Position numbers and translations under genes: made by a program. Of a DNA stretch of 64,000 nt, positions 47,298 to 59,367 are shown piece by piece (the stretch's first letter is position 1; the number at the start of each line of letters is the position of its first letter). Source of the stretch: Paralvinella palmiformis (lineage: Eukaryota > Annelida > Polychaeta > Terebellida > Alvinellidae); assembly GCA_025642065.1 (NCBI GenBank), contig JAODUP010000443.1:393501-457500 (forward strand), given 5' to 3'. The notes under the pieces are model-generated. The model made no database searches. It was not told the origin of the DNA and was given only the letters and a program-made list of their open reading frames with translations.

Positions 47298-49865
47298 ATT
47301 ATCTCTACATCACACAGGGTATATATAGAGTTTAATTAGGTTGTTAAAATATGTTCTGTATTATAGTTATTAGATATTTGTGATTAATATGATATATGTT
47401 TCAATTAAGGTCTATCGCACCTTGCGTCTGGTTGTACTTTTGTTGCAACGGCGTGCGTCCATGTTTAGTGACGGGTATTACCATTTTTCATAGCATCCGC
47501 CAGATGTCGCTAATATTGCGTCTCTAACAGGTCGATCGTCTCCAACGACAACAATCTCACACAATGTATCGGCGTTCGATAACCGGCAAATTCTCAAAGA
47601 AAAAAACCCAGGTTGAGCTGTCCCATTTTTTTGTCATATAATCGGAATAATATTCAAACAACTCCTTTATGGGAGCCGAGATTGAAGTGAAGTCTTACCC
47701 CAAATCCGATTCGCGGAGAGAAGGCCTGAGAATTAAAATAATCTGATGTATAAATGTATTATATCTTTGTGGTGATGAAATATTATAAACAGTGAAAGAG
47801 ATAGAGCAAACTATAAACGGATTTGAATGTTTTTTATGTGTGCAAAAAATACCGCAAATCTGCCTTCATTTTGCATTTGTATGATTATATTTGAAAGGTA
47901 TTATATATAATTAACAAACCAAACGGTGAATCTCTTTATACAAATTAATTTAGATAGCCAATAGCTATATTCAGTAATATTGGCACGGGAAAATTTCATT
48001 GACATCTATGGATAGATTTTGTTTTATCAATTTTTTTTTTTAGAACATGATGTGTTTCATATTTTACGGGAATTACCGAGCTTAATTGAACAATGTATTT
48101 CCCAATATACTACACACGTAATGTTATATTTTGAATAAAATGCTGTGTATTTTTAAGCTTTCGTCTTTTATGTAAGTTTCAAAAATATTATTTCTACAAC
48201 TGAATACAGTAAATACGCGTCCGGGTCTTAAAAAAAGGCCCGAGGCATACAAATGCGAAGTAAGTTTCTTTTGAAAGGGATACGTACAATAAACCGATAC
48301 AGCAGAGGGTACGGCATACAACAGTTGGCGTTGTTCAGTTAAACTGTTGTCATCTTTTGCTATCAGATAGCAGCCAGTTAGAAGATTACTCTCTGCGTTT
48401 ACTACTTCGAGAGGAGTGTTCCATCTCGTGTCCACGATTACGATACAATTTGATTAGAAGTGCTGAGCCATACCGAAAATGGGATAGGCACGATTTAAAG
48501 TACCGACCGGTATAGAAATAAATCAAGTACGGTCACGGTCACGGCAATGTTATTATTAGGATAAGGCCGCAGTCGTTTTCGTTGTGATCCTTCGGTAAAG
48601 GGCCCCGTGTAGGAGAGGAGGACGTGGATAAGCTTGAAGTGTATCCGAATACGGAACTGCATTGTTATACAGTATAGACCGCGGATAAATCCATTTAAGA
48701 CATTAGTTGTATCAAATAAATGGTTATCGATGTGGGGCACGCTTGACATACCCCCCCCCCCGCCTCTCTTTGCTGCCTTCGTTAAAGTCAATAGATAAAC
48801 GGGAACTTCATTAAATAGGAAAGATCATTCAGTTTAAGGGGTTGTTGTTGTTATTTTTTTTTTTTTGGGGGGGGGGTGTTATTCAGACATGATATACATG
48901 TTTTGAGTACAAACAAAATACTTTTTTTTTAAATAAATATTTGTAAAATACATACGGAACATATTGAACATAAGCATTTGCCACAAGTGGGAACACAAAC
49001 GAACAACATCTAACTTGTTCCGGTTGGCGCTACGATAGATAGACCCAGTAATTGGAACGCCACGCTGCAAACCTCCTCCGGGTTAGGGTTTGGATCAAAT
49101 ACAGGTACACATAACTTCCTGTAATGTGTTCCTACTAAGTCGACCAGCACCGGGGCTAAGCAAACCCCTCACTCACTCAATCAGTTGTAATATAGATACG
49201 GATAGTGAGTGAGTTTATGCGAGTTTAAATTAAAAAAATTGGGGGGGGGTCCAATTAAGGATACGACTTGTGGATTAGTGACAAAAGTAATAATTGGGTC
49301 TGGTCTATCAAACGGCTGCTGATGTTTTATGTGCTCATCCATTGTCTTAACCATAATCTCCATTACTTAATGAGCATGGACTAATATGGATTATAGGTAG
49401 TGATGGATTAGTATGGATTATTACTGGTGATGGATAAATGTGGATTATACGTGGTTATAGATTGTGGGACGGTGAATAATTGGTGTGGATTATGGTTGGA
49501 TATAGTTAGATTAGTGTAAATTGTGGATGATGGTGAATTAGTGTGGATAGTGATGGAATGGTGCGGATTTGGATTGTGATGGATTAGGCGCCTGGGATTT
49601 ATACTTAGAATGAATTGTGCTCCTCGGGGAGTTGAAGAGAGTGACCGGGGTGTACAACTTCGATACCGGCAGTATGATTGTTACAAACGAGTAAAATCTT
49701 TTGTCCTAACTAAAAAATGAAATGTCCTTATAACACAGGAGCTGGTTTGGAACTACTACATACTTATCCACGAATAAGATATATAAATAAATTGAATTTG
49801 CGCCACAAAGTTCACTCTATACGAGTAGTTATTAACATATTCGTGTTCATAAACACATAAACAAC
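46040..49865. other. Spacer without recognisable gene
   Basis: (TA)n runs at 46411-46446 and 47262-47294, a (GACA)n tract at 46672-46692, T/G-runs near 48852-48878, and a GTGGATTA-rich stretch at 49370-49590. A 103-codon minus frame (48124-48435) has no recognisable domain and is probably chance. Confidence 0.4.
47245..47310. repeat. (TA)n flanked by 15-bp inverted repeat
   Basis: ATGTAGAGATAATAC on the left and GTATTATCTCTACAT on the right of the TA run form a perfect inverted repeat, giving a potential cruciform. Confidence 0.8.
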
Positions 49866-50135
49866 CGCCTCTGTAGCCTAGTCGGTAAGAGCGTGAGACT
49901 TTCTTACTCGTGGTCATGATGTGCAGGGGGCCGGAGATTTGAATTGTTCGTCCAACCAGGCAACTGGCAAGGTTTTCTCCGCCGAATATGTCATCTGTTG
50001 TAAATTCTAAATTTATTTAGAGTTAGTCCCCGCGGTGAAGCAGTAAATTACAGACCAGATGCGTCTCCCTGATTTGAGGTAGCTAAGCCACGTAAAATAA
50101 CCGCCATTTCGGTCATTATTATTATTATAAAGTAT
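49866..50135 (+). repeat. tRNA-derived SINE, family C
   Basis: The head CCTCTGTAGCCTAGTCGGTA with AAGAGCGTGAG fits a tRNA A box, and GGCCGGAGATTTGAATTG is a degraded B box. The core CAACTGGCAAGGTTTTCTCC is shared with 13128-13280. The end is CGCCATTTCGGTCATTATTA with an ATT tail. Confidence 0.7.
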
Positions 50136-50284
50136 AGCACTTTCCAGCTTCGCTTAAATCGTTATAAATAAACAAGTTAAGTAGCCGTGAAAATATTCAC
50201 CAAGAAGATGAACTTAATCCTAACACGTATCCATTCAGAGCTCTGGTCATAGAAACTGTCTTCCATTTAATAAAAAGTTACGAC

Positions 50285-50325
<41 letters not shown>

Positions 50326-51457
50326 CATTTATAAGATATAAATATTTTCCATAACTATACATTATCAATTAATCGGAACTCATTTTTAGATTTCGTGCCC
50401 GAGTCATACCTGTTTTTGTGGGACGTCTCTCTAGGCATTCGACCCCAGCCACGTAACATAGGTGTGACCAGCTCAGTTGATAAACAAATATCTCAATATC
50501 TCTAAAGTATTGAATTGATCAATTAATCGCTAATTAACTAGCCATGCTTATGCGGTCATGTACGCAAGGACATAGTAATTCATTAAGACTGATAATCAGT
50601 TTAAACGCAACACGTGTGTACACAGGCGTACTTGAGACTTAGCCGTGAAAGCAAACTTGTAGCTGGTGATGTAAGCATGGTATTCGTTTAGCCAAACGGG
50701 AACTATCACTTCTGGATTGACAACACAGCTGCTATGGCCCATCAGTGTCCTGACCTTCCCTTGACCTTCTACCTAGTGGATGCCTATCTTCGTAAGACGG
50801 ATAATTAACTAGCTTCCTGTCTACTCAGTTAGCGAAAACCTAAACAGCTCAGTTCTGGGGATAAATAACATAGTACTTTGTGAAAACAGTTGCATCTAAG
50901 AATGTTCGATTATCGGGGGAGTCACTTCCTGGCATGTCTAGGGATGTAGGCACTTCGTTATGTCTGTCCACATATTGCCGAGTGTATGTATGTTTGTTTT
51001 GAGGAAATGAAGAATAGGTCATATGTATACATTCTCCAATTCCGTAGTGGACAAAATCTTAGTATCCGTGTGTAGCGTACACATACATACACGCACGCAC
51101 CAAAATACAGAGATCAGAACACTCTGGCTAGTGTCACCCCCAGACCGCGTTGTAAATGAGCCTGAAGTCGTCCAATTGACCAAAACTTCTTAGTACAAAA
51201 AGATGCACCATCTTAAGTACCACATCAGAACACGGGAAAAAGACAGAATCAGGAACGCATTAACGGTGATTATCGTGTTGTAAACGTGATACTTCGGTGG
51301 AATAAGTGTAGATAATAGCTCAGAAGAGCTACTGGTATGGCACAGTTTACTATCTCGCCATCCTTCGTCGATTTGAGTTTTGGGGGCGGCTGTAAAACGC
51401 TGAACGTTTTGTACGCATAACTCTTCGGATTAATGGCGCGGTAACACAAGCAGAAAA
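50136..51457. other. Upstream region of the bib-like gene
   Basis: Non-coding. (TA)n at 50287-50320. No clear TATA or initiator element was recognised in the 300 bp before the ATG. Confidence 0.4.
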
Positions 51458-51801
51458 ATGGTCGCCGCCGAGTGGAAATCCCTCGAGTTGTGGCGCAGCG
51501 TCATCGCCGAGTGCTTAGCAACGTTCTTCTACGTCTTTATGACGTGTACAGTGACGCTGAACTGGACGCCGAATGTCTACAGGTTGGTTCTTACTCCTGC
51601 CGATCTACTCCGGGTAGCCATGGCCGCCGGACTCGCTTTGTGTACGCTGACTCAGTGCTTCGGACACATATCTGGATCTCACATGAACCCAGCCATCTCC
51701 ATAGCGACGTTGGTCACCTGTAAAGTGACGCCATTACGCGGTTTGCTATACGTCATGGCACAATGCGGAGGTGGGATCGCTGGCGCTGCATTGCTATATG
51801 G
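51458..51801 (+). CDS. bib: bib exon 1: TM1-TM3 with first NPA
   Basis: Residues 1-114 plus two bases of codon 115. It holds the first half-helix NPA (77-79) and the CGGG motif in the third membrane segment. Donor TATGG|GTAAAA, directly followed by CA and TA microsatellites. Confidence 0.93.
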
Positions 51802-51807
51802 GTAAAA

Positions 51808-51868
<61 letters not shown>

Positions 51869-52753
51869 CAGCATATTAATAATTATAACAGCAGTCTATA
51901 TTTTGTAAAATAATATAATTATAAAAGGTTAGAGTATGTCGTGAAAATAATTTCAATTCAGTTGTAGTCAGCATGTAATGTAAGAAGTTGTGAATGAATT
52001 ATGTAAATCTTGGTTAAACAGAGAATACCCTCCAACTTCGTAAAACATATTTGCAATGTGAAGTAACAATAACTTAGAAATATAGAAAGCCAATTTTTCA
52101 CAAATGTTAACTTTATTGTATAAATGAATTTTATCAGATATCATAATGTAAATATTGGGAATGAACTGCACGTCCTTCTAAATAGTGATGTGATTTAGGT
52201 TCTTACCTGGTTACATTGATGCAGCTATAATACTCCTAATCTAAAGATAACAATTGATAATGTGGTCGACACCAGCAGATCACATAAACTATATAACCTT
52301 TAAATGACTCCTGCGAGTACGAACGCTTTATTAAACACACACACACACACACACACACACATAATATTATTACAAATTTGATAACTCGTTATTGAACCAC
52401 ACGCAGGTGTTGTTTACTGCGAGCTGTGGTATCAAATGGTATGCTTTTACGCGCTTCCGCTTTTTGTACGTAGCCTGCGTGTAGCCGCTTTCCTGTGGGC
52501 GTCACATGCTTGTCGCGTACGAAAAGCGAATTAGCTGGTTCCCACAGGCTGATGAGTAGACCAGACACATGTATAGGTATACGCATATATGTATAAATAT
52601 GTGGAGGTATAGAACATTTTATATTTAGGATGATATATGTATAGCTTTTTTTAGATGTATGGAGGTAGAGGTCTCAAAGGATGTTTAGAGACGGACTCCA
52701 AGGATGTTCTGTGCCAGTGGCACTATATATGTATCCTAAAACACACGCATACA

Positions 52754-52802
<49 letters not shown>

Positions 52803-55800
52803 TATAAATTTGATAATGTCAAAAATAAACAGTGGAAGAATGTTGATGCAACTTTCAGAAAATTAATCATTATACCCTTAGATAAAGGTGTATAGAGCAT
52901 TCTTGGAACATGTAATAAATTAATGAAGGATTTCTTAATTAATTACAGACATAATAGAAATAAGCCGAAAACTGAGATGAAATATCGATAAATTGGAATA
53001 AAGTGAATCTAATGTTTCTAAAAATTGAAAACTGCCGCTTGGAGTAATGAGATAAAACCAAAATGGCGGCAATAGATCTGTTTGTTAGGAATTCACCGAT
53101 GCTAATACAACACTTTTTAATCCTATTTTGACAAATATCAGTAGAGCTGTGGCTAAAAGCATCCCCAGAGTAAACAATGATGACTATTCTAATTTATTCT
53201 ATTGAAGAAGGTCCTTGAAACCCTACATTTAAAACCACTCTCATATAATCTGTTCTAAAAACACACCTGTTCAAGGTTGCTTTCACAGAAAAATAATTAT
53301 TATCTTCTAAGTCATTTACAGGTTTTTTTTTACAGACATATTATTTGGGGTATTATTATATTACATATTATTTGTACAGTGACGTTAAATGGCTCCTGCT
53401 AGTAAGGGCGCTTTATTAAATATACATTATTATTATTATTTTCAGCAGGTCTTCTGAGATTGATATATTTTCTCGTGATATGAAGTTCTACCATTACTTA
53501 GAGTTGGTAACAAAGAAATATTATCCAATTATAGATCAGTTTCACACTTAGTATGGATGTAACCACAATATACTAACTTCTCATATTAAGTGTACAGGTA
53601 CTGATATTTATACAGTGGTCAGCGTGGTTTATATTTTGCTTTAATGGAGCATATATTTGATTTTTTACAAGTTTGGATAACCGTTGAAATATTATAGGGT
53701 TTTTATCGATGCAAAAACATATATATCCTGATTGAAAGTGGCCGTCTCCAATAGGACTCGGTTGGTCCAGTTAAATGCTTTCATACATACCGGTAACAAG
53801 AAGGTAATTAAGCATAACATATTCCACATGAATAATGCTTTTAACGAACTGAATTTTATTCTTTTGGTGGATGATAAATGATATAAATATATTTTTATTT
53901 GTGTAAAATGACTAATCACGTGGTTTAGAACTGACACAAACTTCCAGGGAATGTTAAGGGAAATTATTTGATCCTCTAAAAAGCACTTAGCAGAATTTGA
54001 ACTAATATGCATTGGCGGTGTCGCAGTCCGACATGTGGTCAACTCCATTTTGTCAATTTCAATTCCACTCAATTCCATTCGATCAATTCCAATTCCACAT
54101 CAGATCGCTCAATTCCAATTACATTCCAAGTAGGATTGTTACGGAAGAAGTATTTCTGAATTAAAAAATTAAATGGTAATTTAATTTGCGGATTTAGTTT
54201 TTGTTGTCGTAGGAAACTTCAATTCCATTTTTATTTTAATAATCAATTCCAATTCAGGAATTGAATGGTTACAATAGACGATTTTTGGTAGCTAAGTTTA
54301 CTGGTGTATTATTTTGCGACATACCACCATAGACCTCGACATACAATATCCCAAAACTCGTAACGTTTATATACGAGTAATATTTAAAATATAATAGAAA
54401 TCCATTCCTCATTGGCATTGGATGTAACACGCTGATATTAACCTATCTTATGTTTCTGAAATCTGGACCAATCATTATCTATCGAAGTGAATAAGTACAT
54501 TATTGTTATTACATAAGAATGCAATGATAACTGTGGCAAAGTTGTTTAGTTATCATGGTCAAAAGCCGGAGTTATTTGAGCAGTTTTAGTCACAAATATA
54601 TGGCTGTCAATTAATATCTATTAGAATAAGGATAACATTTATCAGTAAATATACAATAGTCGTTATTATTTTGTATATGAATTATTTAGCAAATATATTA
54701 AATGTCTGAAGTTCATACTAAAGAAGTTTTATACTGAGAAACTAAAATAAAGGGTAATTAATGTTTTAAACACGACGTCCCCCCCCCAAGGTTAAATATT
54801 TTCAGGCATTATTTACCATTAATTGAAAAATAAAACAATTCAAATGCGAAATAAACATTTATTATCTCTAATAAACATACAAACAACGGTTTATGTCAAT
54901 AATAAATATTACACAAAAAATGATGGCAGAAGAGTTCAAATGTTCACCAGTATAAATCTGCGCCACCATGAAGTTCTCATTTGAATTATTCCCGCCTCCT
55001 TGTCTTCAGAAATATATATAACAATCAGGATTACCCAATCACAGAACAGATCAATTGGGTTAGGTCACGAATGAAGCATAACATCTTGTAGAATTGTTGT
55101 AATGTGATGGTGACAAATTGTTCTATGGTTTTATAAATTTATGAATCAATGTACTCTATTCTGATAAAAATCCAATAAAACCCAGTTTAACCCGGGTTAA
55201 ACTAGTAAAACCCAGGTTTAACCTACTAAGCCGGACTAAACCAGTTAAACCCAGGGTAAACCCCAATCCTGTTTAAGATTAATTAATAATCTAACTTGCA
55301 TTGGAATTGAACAAAATAAACTACCTGTTTATGATTTTTCGGAATAATTAAGAATGACAGCTTATAAACATTGCATTACTATGGATGGAGTCTCCGTGGT
55401 ACTTATTTGTTTTTCAATGGGTAACAGTGGATGAAGATGTAATCCTAGAATTGGTATATGGGCATGTATTTTACGATAAAGGGGAAAGCACAGGACACAC
55501 GTTTATCGCGAAATATAATGGAGCAGGTATCAACATAATTATTGTTATGTTTTAAATTTCTAATTCGGCATTTGAGGCCCGAGTGAACATTCGAAATATA
55601 GCTTCTTCCCCTCTCTAATTAGAATTGAATACAGAAAGGTCCTGCCCGAAGTGACACACCAATAACCCTGAAACCCCTATACTAATAATTTGGAGCTGTA
55701 TATTTTTATTAATCTCTCTTTCTCTCTCTCTCTCTATCTATCTATCTCTATCTCTATCTGACATAATGCTTGCTTCAGGAGGTTAAGTACATATACGTAT

Positions 55801-57451
55801 AAATTAATTGTTATCTGTTATATGCCTTATTACAGAATCGTTCCCGATGACACGCGAGGGCTGCTTGGTTCTACGATACTCCATCCGTCGTTGACGCCCT
55901 CTCAAGGCTTCGGCGTAGAATTTCTCATGACTTTTATTCTGACCTTCACGTTCTTTGCGACTATGGATCCGAAACGCCGTAACCAAGGAAACGACGCCAT
56001 TGCGCTCGGCATGACCATGACCCTACTGCATATCGTGGGAGTGAGTGATGATTGTTACATGGCAGTAATCGATTATAGTTCGTTTTCTTTTTGTTTTGTT
56101 TGGCTTACCTTTTTTTCCCTCCTTTTCTTGAAAGATGAGTGATGCCATGTTTTTGAACTTTATGTTTTTGGCCTCAGTACCAATTAAGCGGAAGCAGCTG
56201 TAACCCGGCGAGATCTCTGGGGCCAGCCTTCGTAAGAAATACGTGGCAAAATCACTGGGTATGTAACGCATACGTCCAAGCGCGCGCGCACACACACACA
56301 CACACGTGAACAGTTTGCACGCATATACGAGTACTCGCGTGTACCTTCAACGGACATAATATCCGCCAACGCAATCGCTTAGACAGAACTTATTTATATC
56401 GATAGGTTTACTGGGCGGGGCCAATAGCCGGGTCGGTCGTAGCAGGCCTCCTTTACCAGTTTGTTTTTGCTCATACCAGAGGCTACAAGCACCGAACCTG
56501 TACCCTCTCTGGGATACAACATCTGAACAAAACAGGTAAGTAGACTACTGAAACTTTGACTAGCATCGATCGAATAACTAGAAATCGTCAGCATTTAGTC
56601 TGCCGGCGGATCAGTCAGTTGGTTAGGTTTTTAGTCCCGTCTGTCTGTCTGTCTGTCTGTTTGTCTCTCTGTTTCCGTTTAGGCTGGTAATAAGTTATCG
56701 ATATTAGCAATGTTTTCATACAACTAAGGCTGCTGTACAAACACCGTAAACTACGACCTAACAGATAATGTTGATGATGATTGATGTTTTACGGCCAGTT
56801 GTGTGCACAAGGTAGGGTAAATGAACCGAGCGACCTCCAAAGCCAATGAAGCGAAGTCTAAGATGAAACAAACTATGCCCCCACGCCGAGATTCGAACTC
56901 GGTGGTAGTGACCTGTGGTCCAACGCGCTACCAAGTTAGATCGCGGAGGCCCCCGACCTAAAAGACGAAGCTCCAATGTATTACTGAGGGTCAGAAACCA
57001 AAGGCGCATCATTTGGAATGGGTCTCCAGTGACATTAAATGATGTATTTTTCGTTGCAGATCAAAGTGAGCTGTCTTTCGTCATATATGGAAACAGCAAA
57101 ACCAAGAAGAAGCCAGGTGGCTCTTCGGGCGTGGCGGTCACTGCCACAGCTAGCCTGGCCACCAATGGCGTGTCCCCTCCGGTCACTAATTCCGCGCAAC
57201 ACGATTTCGGTAGCGATTTAAGGACCGCCTTCTTCAGGGCAGAGCCACCTAGGAAGTACTTGGCACATCACCAGCCGGTGGCGCCACCGGCCAGCTTAGA
57301 GACAGACCTTGACATTATAGTACCTCACAGTTCGCACGTTGCCAGTGATGACGTCAGCGCTGCTCGCCAGCTGTCGATATATAGTGCATCCAGCGACTAC
57401 GAACTTCACGAATTGGACAATGTAGTGAATACGTTGAAAAATGTAGTCTGA
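51458..57451 (+). CDS. bib: Big brain-like aquaporin, complete, 383 aa
   Basis: Membrane channel of the MIP/aquaporin family. In Drosophila, big brain acts in Notch-dependent lateral inhibition and conducts ions. Five exons join in phase: 51458-51801, 55836-56040, 56178-56258, 56406-56535 and 57060-57451. The N-terminus SLELWRSVIAECLATFFYVF and the loop AQCGGGIAGAALLYG are diagnostic of big brain. NPA motifs are at residues 77-79 (HISGSHMNPA) and 192-194 (SGSSCNPARSLGPAF), with the selectivity Arg195. Six membrane segments are expected. After HWVYWAGPIAG... a roughly 140-residue hydrophilic tail (Ser-, Ala- and acid-rich) replaces the long Gln-rich fly tail. The ATG has A at -3 and G at +4. 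Intron 1 is 4 kb and holds LINE and AATTCC repeats. Confidence 0.93.
51811..51864. repeat. (CA)n(TA)n compound microsatellite
   Basis: Starts only about 10 bases into bib intron 1, so length changes occur right beside the splice donor. Confidence 0.95.
52283..52340 (+). repeat. CR1/L2 LINE 3' UTR fragment
   Basis: AACCTTTAAATGACTCCTGC followed by GAGTACGAACGCTTTATTAA matches the LINE 3' end at 53395-53425. It then runs into a CA tract in place of the ATT tail. Confidence 0.6.
52758..52803. repeat. (CA)n(TA)n microsatellite
   Basis: CA run then TA run. Confidence 0.95.
53085..53720 (+). pseudogene. Decayed LINE fragments, including CR1/L2 3' end
   Basis: 53250-53441 is a CR1/L2 3' end (AAAAACACACCTGTTCAAGG ... 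GGCTCCTGCTAGTAAGGGCG ... ATTATTATTATT), as at 15390-15575. On either side are scraps of another reverse transcriptase: FFNPILTNISRAVAKSI before it, and GNKEILSNYRSVS (RT entry block) near 53510 after it. This suggests the L2 end inserted into an older LINE. All frames are broken. It lies within bib intron 1. Confidence 0.5.
54045..54275 (-). repeat. AATTCC-rich dispersed element, copy 3
   Basis: Reverse-oriented and shorter than the copy at 27260. It shares AAGTAGGATTGTTACGGAAG, AATTTGCGGATTTAG and the ending AATTCCAATTCAGGAATTGA. It lies within bib intron 1. Confidence 0.6.
55836..56040 (+). CDS. bib: bib exon 2: TM4-TM5
   Basis: Residues 116-183. Acceptor CTTATTACAG, donor GGA|GTGAGT. GFGVEFLMTFILTFTFFATM is the fourth membrane segment with its conserved Glu. 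Confidence 0.93.
56178..56258 (+). CDS. bib: bib exon 3: second NPA
   Basis: 27 codons, phase 0 at both ends. SCNPARSLGPAF is the loop-E half-helix. The mercury-sensitive Cys position of AQP1 (three residues before Asn) is Ser here, while a Cys occupies the residue just before Asn. Confidence 0.93.
56406..56535 (+). CDS. bib: bib exon 4: TM6
   Basis: Residues 211-253: VYWAGPIAGSVVAGLLYQFV, then the cytoplasmic FAHTRGYKHR. Donor CAG|GTAAGT leaves one base of codon 254. Confidence 0.93.
56768..56955 (-). repeat. tRNA-derived SINE, family A
   Basis: Complete copy in bib intron 4. The tail is TGATGATTGATGTTTTACGG. The head contains CCGAGATTCGAACTCGG (B box) and GTCCAACGCGCTACC, followed by GCGGAGGCCCCCGACC. 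Confidence 0.8.
57060..57451 (+). CDS. bib: bib exon 5: cytoplasmic tail
   Basis: Residues 254-383 and TGA. Acceptor TTTTTCGTTGCAG. It begins DQSELSFVIYG and contains KTKKKPGGSSG, an Ala/Thr-rich segment and a C-terminal YSASSDYELHELDNVVNTLK. The acidic Tyr-containing end might bind an adaptor, but no exact motif is claimed. Confidence 0.9.
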
Positions 57452-59196
57452 TCGTCTTATTGCCGTAGCAGTTTCATGAACTTAAAGATGTTACGATGTG
57501 TCAATAAATATTGTTTATTAAACCTTATAAAGCTAGCGGACATTTTAAAAATCGGCAAATTATGTTACGTTAATATTTTATATCGCCATTTTCCCAGGAG
57601 TTGAAACTTCGAGCAATCATACACTAAATAAACAAACCTTTATAAAGTTTGATTTGGATTTATAAATATAAGTAAAGTGCATCTTTTCGTGAATAGGAAT
57701 ATTCTAGGCTATCTGGTAGTTGTAAAATTTTTACACTCTGGAAAACATATATTAATTATATTAAATTCATATTCAGTTTGTGCATTTATTTTGCTTCTGA
57801 ATGGCCCATTAAAAATTAATATTTTCCTGTTACGCTATCATCCTATTATTGTATCATATGCAGAAATACTTAGTTTCACTTTTCTCATTCAAAATCTTCT
57901 CAGCCATTCATCATCAAACTCGAACAAAAAACACATTTGAAGAATTAGCTATTTAAAATCTGCGCGAAGTTTTAATGCAAACAAAACAACAACCTGTCGC
58001 CATAACATATGTATGTGCGTGTGCGTGCGTGCGTGCGTTCTTCTGTAAAGTTTTGACAAGAAAATTGATAATTGTTTTCAGTTTTTATAATTGTTTCACT
58101 ACCGTGCCGAGTTAGTTGACAACACGCAATACGCCGAGAGAGTTTGATAGTAAAGCGTTAACATCTTCACTGAAAATTATTACGGCTGACATTCAAATTA
58201 CCCTGTACATTCTAAACACACAAGCAACACATTTAAATGCATTTATATTCGAAATATTGAATAACTATACACAAATAACCATAATAAATGTATATGTTTT
58301 ATCACTAGCATATTACATGGGTTAATTAATATCAGTCGATATGATTATCATAACTAACTAATCTCTAAACGCATAAGGACGCATCACTGAGCTATTTATT
58401 TTATTACAATCTCAATAATCTCACCTATTAATGCAGCGAATAGGAACAGAATAGGAAGAGAGTTCTAATAAAGTTTGTGTTGTTTACATAATTATTAATG
58501 TTGGGATGTTATCTGATGATATCGCTGACATAGCACTTTCGAGCTTGTACTTTTTTCAGCAGACGGAAACTTGTTTTGCTTTATTCTCATCTTGGACAGG
58601 TAGTCTAGTGTTATCCACCCGTCCTGTGGTAGACCGATCCTTAATTTAGGTTATCTATTGAGGCTTAACGGTGTGCGACAGTGTTTCCCCTTACACGGCT
58701 ATACTAGTGTATGGTTCTCCTCTTTTCCCTCTCGAGACAAACATAATAACAAAATATATTAAGAAAACCGAGATACTGATTTCGTAGAATACAACATCAG
58801 TGACATGGATGTATTCATGACAATGTTTGGTAGTGTGTGTGTGTGTGTGTGGGTGTGAATTATGTTTGACCGTTAGTATAATTGCCTGACTGTCTGTCTC
58901 TTACGGCCTGTTTACTTGTCTGTCTGTCTGTCTGTCTGTCTGTATATATGTGTGGGTGTCTGTTTTGGAGTGTTTAAATATTACCTTATAATGAATGTCT
59001 TTGCACTATCTATATGCTATACAAGATGTGCTGGTCAATATTCGATACATCTACTGAAATGATAGCTAATTTAGATAAACATAGCATAACAATGATTCTA
59101 CGAATAGTTATATTGTACTACATGGCACACAACAAAGTTACGAAATACGTCATCAAAATGTGTGCATATGTTTTTAAAGTACAATCGCTTTCAGAA
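57452..59196. other. Intergenic spacer between convergent genes
   Basis: It contains the likely bib poly(A) signal AATAAA at 57503-57508, 52 bp after the stop, and a GTCT-rich tract at 58915-58943. No further exons were recognised. Confidence 0.5.
57503..57508 (+). promoter_or_regulatory. bib: Likely poly(A) signal of bib
   Basis: First canonical AATAAA after the bib stop codon, in an AT-rich 3' region. Confidence 0.5.
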
Positions 59197-59367
59197 TTAT
59201 CCTTCACTCTGGTGAATCTGCAGCTTAGTCAGAAAATCCAGCTTCCGCATCTTGCTGTCGCTGGCTCGCTCCTTATCGCGATTATTCAGGATTGCCCGAC
59301 ATTCATCCGTCAGCAGACGATCTAAGGAGTCCAATCGCTGATTGAGGCTGTCATAATTATCCATATA
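59197..59367 (-). CDS. Candidate terminal coiled-coil exon of the polycystin gene
   Basis: After the acceptor CATTACAG, the phase-0 frame reads YMDNYDSLNQRLDSLDRLLT, DECRAILNNRDKERASDSK and KLDFLTKLQIHQSEG before TAA. It has heptad-like Leu spacing, as in polycystin C-terminal coiled coils. The last firm upstream exon (60778) leaves one base, so a direct join puts this exon out of frame. A further small exon must intervene, or a different splice is used. Confidence 0.5.
   Translation of the reverse strand, partial: YMDNYDSLNQRLDSLDRLLTDECRAILNNRDKERASDSKMRKLDFLTKLQIHQSEG

Noticed and set aside
48124..48435. 103-codon minus-strand frame
   Set aside because: No domain, no splice support and no neighbouring exons; treated as chance.
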